From Trebonia kvetii (GTDB lineage Bacteria; Actinomycetota; Actinomycetes; Streptosporangiales; Streptosporangiaceae): 64,000 nucleotides of DNA. The position numbers and the translations under genes are program-made. The stretch lies in NCBI RefSeq assembly GCF_007827045.1, contig NZ_RPFW01000005.1:267835-331834 (forward strand). The letters are read 5' to 3'. The notes beneath the pieces are model-generated. The model ran no database searches. It was given only the letters and a program-made list of their open reading frames with translations, and was not told the origin of the DNA. Shown here piece by piece: positions 1-7,335 of the stretch (position 1 is its first letter; each line of letters opens with the position of its first letter).

Positions 1-384
1 CCGGTGGTCTACACGCTGCCCGGACAGCAGGGCTTCGGCCAGCCGCTGCAAGCCACCGGATGGCTACGCGGCACCACGCAGCTGACCGCCACCCTGACCC
101 GGCTCGGCGTGCCTGCCGGCGCCTCGCTCCCGACCGCCCCCGGCTCCGCGGCCTCCGTCCCGGCCGCCACTGCCCCGGCCGCCGCGCCAAAGCCCGACGA
201 CACGACAGCCACGGCCTTGCTGATCGCCACGACCGTGTTCGCCGTCGCGATCGCGATCGCCGGCACCGCCCTGTGGCTACGCCGGCGCTCCCGGCCCGCG
301 ATTGATCGGCCTGTGCCGGACAGGCTGGCCGCCGAGGAGACGAGCGGCGAGCCGCGGCGGGAACCAACGGTCCGTTCGGAATGA
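1..384 (+). CDS. C-terminal part of a membrane-anchored (probably secreted) protein, 5' truncated
   Basis: The frame is open from the first base of the window, so only the last 128 or so residues are visible. After about 40 residues of globular-looking sequence comes an Ala/Pro/Thr-rich linker, then one hydrophobic helix of about 20 residues starting ALLIATTVFA. The helix is followed by a basic stop-transfer stretch (WLRRRSR) and a short polar tail. This is the usual C-terminal anchor of an exported actinobacterial protein with a cytoplasmic tail. No catalytic motif lies in the visible part, so the function is unknown. The upstream sequence would be needed to identify the family. Confidence 0.6.
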   Translation, partial: PVVYTLPGQQGFGQPLQATGWLRGTTQLTATLTRLGVPAGASLPTAPGSAASVPAATAPAAAPKPDDTTATALLIATTVFAVAIAIAGTALWLRRRSRPAIDRPVPDRLAAEETSGEPRREPTVRSE

Positions 385-837
385 AGAATGTGTCAATCGA
401 CATCGATCACAGAGCAGGTGGTGCACCCGCGAGTAACGGCAGCACGCTTACCCAACTCTGCAGGCCTGCGCGCGCCTCCGTCGTTGGCCTGGATGCCAGA
501 TCGCGCGGTCCTTGCCGCGATGCCGCTCGGCATTCTCATCGGGGCTGCGAGAGGTTACGATCTGCGCATCCGCGCCACTGTCGGGGCGGCATCTAACTGG
601 TCGTTCAGCTTGGATGTCTGATGGATGCGTTTGAGGCCTGGCTTGAGCACCTTCGCTCGTGTTCTCCGCCGGCGGGGACATCGCAGTGCTCGGAGATGGC
701 CGGGTGCCGTTCGCCCTGCGTGCGGCTGCGCTGCGCTCGATTGTCACGCTGTTCGCCGAGGTGTTCGCGCCGCGGCTGGCGGCGGGGCGCCTCGGGTACG
801 CCTCCCCGTGGAAGCAGGCTGAAGGCCAGAGCTTCGA
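385..837. other. Gene-poor interval, no supported gene
   Basis: About 450 bases separate the first CDS from the enoyl-CoA hydratase. The open frames here are short and overlap one another on both strands. They lack ribosome binding sites, and none gives a recognisable protein. I see no strong hairpin or repeat. Confidence 0.5.
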
Positions 838-1671
838 ATGCCCTTAGCCGCGCACCATAGCCGCACACCCGAGGAGGAGCCCCTGAGTATCCCCGCCCAG
901 CGATTTGTCCGCCGCCGTGAGGCTGACGGCGTGGTCACGGTCGAGCTCGTCAACGCGAAGTCGATGAACATCCTCGGCAGCGAGGCTATTGAAGAGCTGA
1001 CCGCTGAGTTTCAGCGGCTCTCCGCCGAGGACGACTGCGGGGTCATCGTGCTGCGCGGTGCCGGCGACAAGGCATTCATCGGCGGCGCGGACATCGGCGA
1101 GATGGCAGGACTGGACCAGGCCGCCGCCGAGGCCTTCATCAGCAGGCTGGCCGCACTGTGCGAAGCGGTCAGGGCCTGCCCGGCGCCGGTGATCGCCCGC
1201 CTTTCCGGCTGGTGCCTGGGTGCCGGGCTGGAGGTAGCGGTGTCGTGCGACCTGCGCATAGCGGGCGCCGGTGCCACATTCGGCATGCCCGAGGTCGCCA
1301 TAGGCCTTCCGTCGGTGATCCACGCTGCCCTTATTCCTGCGATGATCGGCGCCTCGCGAGCCGCGTGGCTGCTGCTGACCGGCGAGACGATCGACGCCGG
1401 CACGGCGGCGAGCTGGGGGCTGGTCCACGACGTGGTCCCGGGTGACGAACTAGACGCGCGCATCACGCGACTGGCGGCCCGGATGGCAGCCCTGGGCCCC
1501 CAGGCCGTCCGGCGGCAAAAGCGCCTACTCAACGAGTGGATCGACATGAGCCCCGCACGGGCGATCGAGGACAGCATCGCGCAGTTCGGACGGGCCTACC
1601 TCACCGGGGAGCCGCAGCAGTACATGGCGCGGTTCACCGAACGGCAGGCCGCCCGCAGAAAACAGCCGTGA
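838..1671 (+). CDS. Enoyl-CoA hydratase/isomerase (crotonase) family protein
   Basis: This is a single-domain crotonase-fold protein acting on acyl-CoA thioesters. Counted from the ATG at 838, the oxyanion-hole segment GGADI is at residues 82-86. Both acidic residues of a classical hydratase are present: Glu132 in GAGLE and Glu152 in MPE, 20 apart as in rat mitochondrial crotonase. Hydration of a trans-2-enoyl-CoA is therefore plausible, but the substrate is not predictable. The ATG at 838 has no Shine-Dalgarno sequence. A strong GAGGAGG at 871-877 sits five bases before an in-frame CTG at 883, which may be the true start and would give a protein of about 262 residues. No obvious operon partner is adjacent. 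Confidence 0.88.
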   Translation: MPLAAHHSRTPEEEPLSIPAQRFVRRREADGVVTVELVNAKSMNILGSEAIEELTAEFQRLSAEDDCGVIVLRGAGDKAFIGGADIGEMAGLDQAAAEAFISRLAALCEAVRACPAPVIARLSGWCLGAGLEVAVSCDLRIAGAGATFGMPEVAIGLPSVIHAALIPAMIGASRAAWLLLTGETIDAGTAASWGLVHDVVPGDELDARITRLAARMAALGPQAVRRQKRLLNEWIDMSPARAIEDSIAQFGRAYLTGEPQQYMARFTERQAARRKQP

Positions 1672-1700
1672 TTTCCGCCGGGGGTCCGCGCACTCGTTCC

Positions 1701-1749
1701 GCGTCAGCATATGTTGACGCGAGACGTCCGTCAGCATATGCTGACGGAC
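1701..1749. promoter_or_regulatory. Tandem palindromes, likely operator of the HTH gene
   Basis: A near-perfect 20-base dyad (GCGTCAGCATATGTTGACGC, 1701-1720) is followed by a perfect 24-base palindrome at 1726-1749 with the same core, TCAGCATATGCTGA. The two centres are about 27 bases apart. The second ends immediately before the ATG at 1750. Autoregulation by the downstream HTH protein is an inference from position. Confidence 0.6.
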
Positions 1750-1971
1750 ATGCAGAGCACACTCGAGATCGCCGAGGGCGCGGCCAGCAATGACCCGGAC
1801 ATCGGGTTGCGGGCGGTGGCCGCCCTGCGGGCACTGACGGAACGGCTGGAGATCCTCCAGGTCGACAGCGCGCGGGAACTGGGCTGGTCGTGGCAGGACA
1901 TCGCGACCCGGCTCGGCGTCACCAAGCAGACTGTGCACCGCAAGCACGGCCACCGGACGGGGAGACGATAA
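1750..1971 (+). CDS. Small helix-turn-helix DNA-binding protein (Clp-N partner)
   Basis: This small protein of about 73 residues has an alpha-helical N-terminal half and a C-terminal HTH (residues about 45-68, containing WQDIATRLGVTKQTVHRK) close to the end. Small HTH proteins of this type are common in actinobacteria directly upstream of a Clp N-terminal-domain protein, as here. Upstream in-frame ATGs at 1711 and 1738 lie inside the palindromes. The ATG at 1750 leaves both palindromes outside the gene and is preferred, although no good ribosome binding site precedes any of them, so a leaderless transcript is possible. The stop codon overlaps the next start by one base (TAATG), so the two genes are translationally coupled. 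Confidence 0.75.
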   Translation: MQSTLEIAEGAASNDPDIGLRAVAALRALTERLEILQVDSARELGWSWQDIATRLGVTKQTVHRKHGHRTGRR

Positions 1972-2603
1972 TGACCGAGCAATTCACCGGCGACGCCCGG
2001 CAGGTTGTTGTTCGCGCGTCCGAGCAGGCGCGCCGCCTCGGTCACGGCTTCATCGGCGGCGAGCACCTGCTCTACGGCCTTGCCTCCGCCGACGGAGAGG
2101 CCGGTACGGTGCTGCGCGAGCGGGGCGTCACGCCCGAGCGCGTCGAGGCGGAGTTCGTTCGCCTGATCGGTCCGGGGAACACAGCGAACGGCAGCTTGTT
2201 CGACACCCTCGATCGCGACGCGCTGACCACGATCGGCATCGACCTCGACACGGTGCGGGAGCGGATCGAGGCGGCATTCGGGCCGGCCGCCCTCGCCCCG
2301 GACGCCCCGGCGCCCCGCCGGCTGGGGCGACGATCGCGCCGCATCCGGCGGCCCGCTCACCCCACCGGAGACCTCCCGCTCACCCGCCGGGCGAAGAAAT
2401 GCCTGGACAGTTCGCTCCGCGAGGCACAAGCGCACTCCGGCGGTCATCTCCGCGCAGAGCACATCGCCCTCGCACTCCTGGCAATGGATGACGGCGTTCC
2501 GCACCGCATCTTGTCGGCCATCGGCGCCTCGGCGTCGCGGTTGGGTGCCGAGATCCGCGACCGCTACCGGGACGGCGGCGCTCCACAGTCCGTGACGCGG
2601 TAG
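1971..2603 (+). CDS. Double Clp N-terminal-domain protein (no ATPase domain)
   Basis: This 210-residue protein has two Clp-N (ClpA/ClpC/ClpB N-terminal) modules, at about residues 8-75 and 135-200, joined by an Arg/Pro-rich linker. The first contains GHGFIGGEHLLYGL and the second GGHLRAEHIALALL, the typical start of each repeat. There is no AAA+ domain, so it cannot unfold proteins by itself. In this family it is thought to act as an adaptor or a sensor related to protein quality control; its exact role is unproven. It starts at ATG 1971 inside the TAATG junction with the HTH gene, preceded by GGGGAGA. Confidence 0.85.
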   Translation: MTEQFTGDARQVVVRASEQARRLGHGFIGGEHLLYGLASADGEAGTVLRERGVTPERVEAEFVRLIGPGNTANGSLFDTLDRDALTTIGIDLDTVRERIEAAFGPAALAPDAPAPRRLGRRSRRIRRPAHPTGDLPLTRRAKKCLDSSLREAQAHSGGHLRAEHIALALLAMDDGVPHRILSAIGASASRLGAEIRDRYRDGGAPQSVTR

Positions 2604-2760
2604 ACGCCTGAGTCCCCACTCCTACTGCCTTTCCCGCCAGCGACAAGGCTCGACATCTTCCCCGAGCAGGAGTGACTGAAAGATCATCCCGAACGGTTGC
2701 GTGGCTTCGCGTCGATACCCACCGGCAGCTGCTGAGGGATCATACCGGGCCGGGAGCTAC

Positions 2761-3195
2761 TTACAGGTAGTGCGCCTGGTGGGTGTCATGCGGCTGGTGG
2801 TCAACGAGTTGGTCGCAGGTCGGGCAGTACCAGCGGGCCTCGATGGGGGTACCGCAGCTGAGGTGACGCGGGGCATCCACCGTATCCGTATGCCGGGTTC
2901 CCCAGTGCGCGAGCAGCCGGAGCGCACCGGTGAGCTCGATGCCCTCGGCGGTCAGCTGGTAGGTGGCCCGAGGCGGGCGCTGGGAGTAGGGCCGGGCTAT
3001 CAGCAGTCCGTCGCGTTCGAGCCGCTTGAGGCGGTCGGACAAGATGTTCGCGGCGATGCCGGGGATCAGGCTGAGAAGTTCGTTGAACCGCTGAGGGCCG
3101 GGCAGCAGCGCCTCCACCACCAGCAGTGTCCACCGGTCGCCGACCCGGGCGAGCGCCTCGGCGAGCGGTGAGAGTTCCAACTCGGATTCAGCCAT
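2761..3195 (-). CDS. HxlR-family winged-helix transcriptional regulator
   Basis: This 144-residue protein has the HxlR-type winged helix: VGDRWTLLVVEALLPGPQRF near the N-terminus, then a recognition-helix region with IAANILSDRLKRLERDGLL, then the wing. The C-terminus carries Cys residues in CGTPIEARWYCPTC, which could bind zinc or act as a thiol sensor. HxlR proteins bind short dyads and often respond to electrophiles or oxidants. It is divergent from the trypsin/PDZ gene, with a dyad in the shared 76-base gap, so regulation of that protease and of itself is likely. Confidence 0.88.
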   Translation of the reverse strand: MAESELELSPLAEALARVGDRWTLLVVEALLPGPQRFNELLSLIPGIAANILSDRLKRLERDGLLIARPYSQRPPRATYQLTAEGIELTGALRLLAHWGTRHTDTVDAPRHLSCGTPIEARWYCPTCDQLVDHQPHDTHQAHYL

Positions 3196-3213
3196 GGGCT
3201 GATCGTAGTCCCG

Positions 3214-3251
3214 TTGACTTCTAGCCAGTTAATAGTAATTTGCAAGTTACT
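3214..3251. promoter_or_regulatory. Divergent promoter region with dyad AGTAATTTGCAAGTTACT
   Basis: Between the HxlR gene and the protease gene, a TTGACT (3214-3219) and an AT-rich hexamer TAATTT (3236-3241) about 16 bases apart resemble -35 and -10 elements. An 18-base dyad at 3234-3251 with one mismatched pair overlaps the -10. This is the expected position for an HxlR repressor site. Confidence 0.5.
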
Positions 3252-3271
3252 ACTTACTGGAGGTGGCGATC

Positions 3272-4159
3272 ATGGCGATCCTCGATGAGATCGGGGCAAG
3301 CATCAGGCAACTGGCACAAGGGGCCGGGACCTCGGTCGTGGGCGTCGGGCAGCGTTGGGGCGCCGGCTCGGGTGTCGTGCTCGGCGAGGGCAAGGTCCTG
3401 ACCAACGCGCACAACGTGCGCGGTGACCGCGTGACGGTCACCTTCGCCGACGGTCGCGCGGCGGACGGCGATGTGGCCGGGCACGACATCGACGGCGACC
3501 TGGCCGTCATCAGCGTCGACACCGGGGCGATCCCCGCACTGCCGTGGGCCGATGGGGCAGTCGCGGAGATCGGGATGCCGGTCTTCGCCCTGGCCAACCC
3601 GGGCGGGCGCGGCCTGCGGGTGACGTTCGGGTTCGTCTCCGGCGTCGAGCGGACCTTCCGGGGTCCCCGGGGCCAGCGCATCACCGGCAGCCTCGAGCAC
3701 ACCGCCCCGCTGCTGCCCGGCTCGTCGGGCGGTCCGGTTCTCACTGCCGCGGGGCAGCTGCTCGGGATCAATACCAACCGCCTCGGCGATGGCTTCTACC
3801 TGGCCATACCCGCCGACGAGACACTACGGGGCCGGGCCGATGCGTTGGCCCGCGGTGAATCAGCACAATCGCCCAGGCTCGGTGTGGCAATCGCGCCGAA
3901 CCACGTGGCCAGGCGGCTCCGCCGCGCCGTCGGCCTGGCAGAAACCGATGGCCTGCTCATCCGGGACGTGGAGGAGGACAGCCCGGCCGCCCGCGCGGGT
4001 CTCGCCCAGGGCGACCTGATCGTGGCTACCGCGGGCCGCCCGATCCGCACCTCCGATGACCTGTTCGATGCACTCCAGGCCGCCACACCGGCCGGCACCG
4101 TCGAGCTCAACGTCATCCGCGGCACCGGCGAACGGACCATTCAGGTCACCTTCGCGTAA
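3272..4159 (+). CDS. Trypsin-like serine protease with C-terminal PDZ domain, apparently cytosolic
   Basis: This 295-residue protein has an HtrA/DegP-type S1C protease domain (residues about 20-185) and one PDZ domain (about 205-295). The triad is visible: His47 in LTNAHN, Asp76 in DGDLAVI and Ser152 in PGSSGGP. Unlike most actinobacterial HtrA proteins, it has neither a signal peptide nor a transmembrane anchor, so it should act in the cytoplasm. A GTG at 3263 is also open. The ATG at 3272 is chosen because TGGAGG (3258-3263) lies eight bases upstream. It is divergent from the HxlR gene and followed by a strong hairpin terminator. Confidence 0.9.
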   Translation: MAILDEIGASIRQLAQGAGTSVVGVGQRWGAGSGVVLGEGKVLTNAHNVRGDRVTVTFADGRAADGDVAGHDIDGDLAVISVDTGAIPALPWADGAVAEIGMPVFALANPGGRGLRVTFGFVSGVERTFRGPRGQRITGSLEHTAPLLPGSSGGPVLTAAGQLLGINTNRLGDGFYLAIPADETLRGRADALARGESAQSPRLGVAIAPNHVARRLRRAVGLAETDGLLIRDVEEDSPAARAGLAQGDLIVATAGRPIRTSDDLFDALQAATPAGTVELNVIRGTGERTIQVTFA

Positions 4160-4169
4160 GCACGCGAAA

Positions 4170-4206
4170 GCCCCGGGTTTCGTGGAGTCCGCACGAAACC
4201 CGGGGC
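4170..4206 (+). terminator. Strong hairpin terminator after the protease gene
   Basis: A perfect 15-base inverted repeat (GCCCCGGGTTTCGTG at 4170-4184 and its complement at 4192-4206) has a seven-base loop. It starts ten bases after the protease stop codon. There is no U-tract, which is common for actinobacterial terminators. Confidence 0.8.
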
Positions 4207-4322
4207 GGTTCAGGCCGTCGCCGTCAGCCAAATCACCGTGCTTGGGTGACGACCTTTCACCTGCCTGTCGGCAAGCCTCGGAGCGGATGGTTCCCAGGTT
4301 CCACTGACAAGGAGGGCACGGC

Positions 4323-4724
4323 ATGACGTCACCTGGCGAAGGCAACCTCAGCTTCGAGCAGGACATTAAGCCCCTGTTCCGTTCGAAGGACAGGGATTCC
4401 ATGCTGGCGGCTTTTGATCTTTTCGACTACGCGTCCGTCGCCCAGCATGCCGACGCCATCGCCGGCGCCCTGCGCAGCGGCAAGATGCCTTGCGATGGCG
4501 CGTGGCCCGCCTCTCAGGTGGAGAAGCTCCAGCAGTGGATTGACGGCGGGCAAGCCTGCTTAGCCTCGGCGATGGCGGCCAGGCCATCCTCGGCAAGCGA
4601 AGCTGGGCAGCGGGCTAGTGCGTGCGGCCGGCGAACAGCAGCCGCAGCTCCCTGGCCCGCTGCACGGCCGCGGACCGGTCACCGACCTGGAGCTTGGCGT
4701 AGATGCTGCGGACCTGCGCGTTGA
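4323..4724 (+). CDS. Small conserved protein with abnormal run-on C-terminus
   Basis: The first 78 or so residues form a compact conserved-looking unit: FEQDIKPLFRSKDRDSM, a central aromatic FDLFDY segment, and SGKMPCDGAWP followed by WIDGGQ. I recall small actinobacterial proteins of about 75-80 residues with this pattern, but their function is unknown to me. The start is firm: AAGGAGG (4309-4315) seven bases before ATG. After WIDGGQ the frame continues for another 55 low-complexity residues into the end of the convergent LuxR-family gene. A +1 shift would give a stop (TAG at 4561-4563) just after the conserved part. The tail is therefore probably the product of a small indel. Confidence 0.6.
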   Translation: MTSPGEGNLSFEQDIKPLFRSKDRDSMLAAFDLFDYASVAQHADAIAGALRSGKMPCDGAWPASQVEKLQQWIDGGQACLASAMAARPSSASEAGQRASACGRRTAAAAPWPAARPRTGHRPGAWRRCCGPAR

Positions 4725-7332
4725 CGGTGTTCACCGAGACGGACAGCTCGCCGGCGATCTCAGGCCGGGACAGGTTCGTCGGCAGATACCGCAGCACCCT
4801 GAGCTCGGCCGGGGTGAGCTCTTCCGCCGGCGGCAGCGACGACGGCTCTTCGGCCCCCGGCGATGAGCCGTCCAGAACGTCGAGGATGTCGGCGAGCAGC
4901 GCGGCGTGCGCGGTCTGGTGCCGGGGGAGCGCCCTGAGCAGTTCTGCTGCGCCGGTCATCGCGAACGGCAGGACCAGCCGGTCGGACTCCGCCAGGGCAA
5001 GCGCGCGTTCGGCCGCCTGGTTCGCCGCGCGCTGGTCACCGAGTTCGCGATGGGCAAGCCCGGCGAGCAGCTGCGCTTCAACGACCGTGACGTAACCGAG
5101 GACAGGTGCCGTGCCGTTGAGAACATCACGCAGCGCGTCAAGGGCTGCGGCCGGATCGCCTTCCGCGAGGCAGATCACCGCGCGCGCATTGCGTGTCTCA
5201 CCGGAGCCAGCCATTTCGTCATCGAGGGCCGCGAGGCGGGCGCGGGCTTCGCCGGGCAGCCCGAGGCGGGCCTGCGTGGCGAGCAGCCAGCCGGTCAGCT
5301 GGCTCGCCAGCGCCTGCGATCCCTCCAGCTGAGATGCCAGGTCCTGGGCCGCACCGAACTCCTCGAGTGCCTCGTGGTGGCGGCCGCGACTGGCGTTCAG
5401 CATCCCGGCCGTCTGGTGCAGCAATAGCCTGATGTCCGGCCCGGTGTCTGTTTGCAGCGCCCGCTCGGTGCGCCGCAGCCAGTGCTCGGCCTCGTCGAAC
5501 TCGCCCACGAACATCATCGTGCCTGCGAGCGTCATGAGCGCGGGCGCGATCGCTGGTTCGGCGCCCCAGCCGTGCTGTTCGGCGAGCGCGATCGCCTCGC
5601 GGCAGCGCCGCTGGGTCGTGGCGAACGCATCGCTGTTCGGCTTGTCGGCACTGTGGTAGATATACGCGAAGGCGAGCTGCGCCAGGCAGCCGACTTCGAG
5701 GTAGGGGCGGCCGATCTCCCGGGCCAGGACCGCGCCCTCCTGGAGGTGGCGTACGGCGTCTGGCACCCCGAGCGTCCACGCCTCGGCGGTTCCCAGGTTC
5801 ATCAGCGCCACCGCGCGCAGATCACTGCCGAGGGCGATGTCCGCATCTGACTGCCCGGATACCGGGGAGTCGAGGAACCTGACGTGCTCGACGACGCCGG
5901 CCAGGTGACCGCGTCGCCGGGCCAGCGCCAGCTGCAGCGACGCGATCGCCACCCCAAGGCGGCGCCGGCGATCCGGCGTCGTCGTCCGGACGTGCGCCTC
6001 GGCGACCGCGAGGTGGGCGCCCGCGTCGTCCAGGCGTCCCTGGGCGAGGTCACCCATCGCGCGCACCAGGGCCAGCTCGGGGTGATCCGCGCCCGGCGGG
6101 AAGGCCTGTACCAGCGCCTGCATGGTCTGCGCTTGCCCGTCGAGCGTCAGGCTGAACGAACGGTCGGCGAGCAGCCGGGCCGCATCAGCCCAGTCGCGCG
6201 CCTCCTGCGTGTGCCGGATGGCAGTGACGACCTGGCCATGCACGATGAACCAGGCGGCGGCGCGCCGGTGTAGCGCGGGTACTTCTTCCGGCAGCGTGCG
6301 GCGCAGCTCCAGCCGAAGGAAATCCGCCAGCAGGCGGTGATAGCGGAACCACGCGCGCTCGGGGTCCAGCGATTCGACGAATGCGTTCGCGTCTTCGAGG
6401 CTCAGCAGGATCCGTTCCGAGCCGGGGCGGCCCGTTAGCAGATCTGCCAGCTCGCCGTTGACGCGGTCGAGCAGGCTGGTGCGCAGCAGCAGATCCTGCA
6501 CGTCGGGCGGCTGGCGTTCGAGCATCTCGGCGAGCAGGTACTCGGCGACCGTGCGGTCGCTGCCGGAGAACTCCGTGACGAACCGGTCCGGGTCGGGGTG
6601 ACCGGCAAGGGAGACCACCGCGAGCCGCAGGCCCGCGGCCCACCCCTCGGTGCGCTGGTACAGCAGCGCGGCCCCGGCCGCGGACAGTGCGATACCCGAG
6701 GCGTCGAGCAGCTCACGGGCTTCGCGCTCGGAAAAGCGCAGGTCGGCCGCGCGGATCTCGGCCAGCTCACCGGCCAGCCGCAGCTGATGCAGCCGCGGCA
6801 GCACATCGTGACGCGCGGTCAGTATCGCGTGCACGTCCGCCGGAAGATTCATCAGCAGCCGGGTGAGCTGGGTGAATGCTTGAGGCGAGGTCAGCTCGTG
6901 GAGATCATCGATAACCAGCGTGACGCCGCCGCGAGCATCGGCGAGCTCCGCGAGTACCCGGTCGACCATGGCCGGCGCGTTGAAGTCGGGGGTCGCTGCC
7001 GACGGCTCCGCACGGCCGATCGTGGCCGAAGCCTGACGGACCGCGTCGAGCAGCGCAAGCCAGAACTGCTGGGCGTCTTGCTGGTCGCGCTGTACCTGCA
7101 GCACGGCGAGCCGGCGCTGCTGCCCAGGACGGTCGGCCCAGGCGCGCAGCAGCGACGTCTTCCCGCTGCCGGCCGGGGCCGAGATGATCGTCACCTTCCG
7201 CGTCGCGGCGCGGTCCAGGGCAGCAATCAGGTCGCCCCGGTGGATGAGCCGGGGAGTCGCGTGAGCCACTCTCAAAGGCCTGCCTTGGTATCTGTGCCGG
7301 ACACCTCCAATCCTGTCACATCCGGCCAACAT
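4615..7332 (-). CDS. Large ATP-binding LuxR-family (MalT-like) transcriptional regulator
   Basis: This 905-residue protein has the MalT/LAL layout: an N-terminal STAND ATPase with Walker A APAGSGKTS (residues 52-60), a Walker B-like VIDDLHELT, a long TPR-like helical middle, and a C-terminal LuxR HTH (LTPAELRVLRYLPTNLSRPE, then VNTVNAQVRSIYAKL). It should be a ligand- and ATP-dependent activator. ATG 7332 has no clear ribosome binding site. A GTG at 7269, just before the conserved ATPRLIHR segment, is an alternative start. It lies next to the rhamnosidase/sugar transport operon on the same strand, but whether it controls that operon is unknown. Confidence 0.88.
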   Translation of the reverse strand: MLAGCDRIGGVRHRYQGRPLRVAHATPRLIHRGDLIAALDRAATRKVTIISAPAGSGKTSLLRAWADRPGQQRRLAVLQVQRDQQDAQQFWLALLDAVRQASATIGRAEPSAATPDFNAPAMVDRVLAELADARGGVTLVIDDLHELTSPQAFTQLTRLLMNLPADVHAILTARHDVLPRLHQLRLAGELAEIRAADLRFSEREARELLDASGIALSAAGAALLYQRTEGWAAGLRLAVVSLAGHPDPDRFVTEFSGSDRTVAEYLLAEMLERQPPDVQDLLLRTSLLDRVNGELADLLTGRPGSERILLSLEDANAFVESLDPERAWFRYHRLLADFLRLELRRTLPEEVPALHRRAAAWFIVHGQVVTAIRHTQEARDWADAARLLADRSFSLTLDGQAQTMQALVQAFPPGADHPELALVRAMGDLAQGRLDDAGAHLAVAEAHVRTTTPDRRRRLGVAIASLQLALARRRGHLAGVVEHVRFLDSPVSGQSDADIALGSDLRAVALMNLGTAEAWTLGVPDAVRHLQEGAVLAREIGRPYLEVGCLAQLAFAYIYHSADKPNSDAFATTQRRCREAIALAEQHGWGAEPAIAPALMTLAGTMMFVGEFDEAEHWLRRTERALQTDTGPDIRLLLHQTAGMLNASRGRHHEALEEFGAAQDLASQLEGSQALASQLTGWLLATQARLGLPGEARARLAALDDEMAGSGETRNARAVICLAEGDPAAALDALRDVLNGTAPVLGYVTVVEAQLLAGLAHRELGDQRAANQAAERALALAESDRLVLPFAMTGAAELLRALPRHQTAHAALLADILDVLDGSSPGAEEPSSLPPAEELTPAELRVLRYLPTNLSRPEIAGELSVSVNTVNAQVRSIYAKLQVGDRSAAVQRARELRLLFAGRTH

Positions 7333-7335
7333 CGC

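Noticed and set aside
2690..2720. Similarity between CATCCCGAACGGTTGCGTGGC (2686 area) and 28796-28820
   Set aside because: About 25 GC-rich bases are similar with gaps; too short and too ordinary in composition to call a repeat without a genome-wide search.
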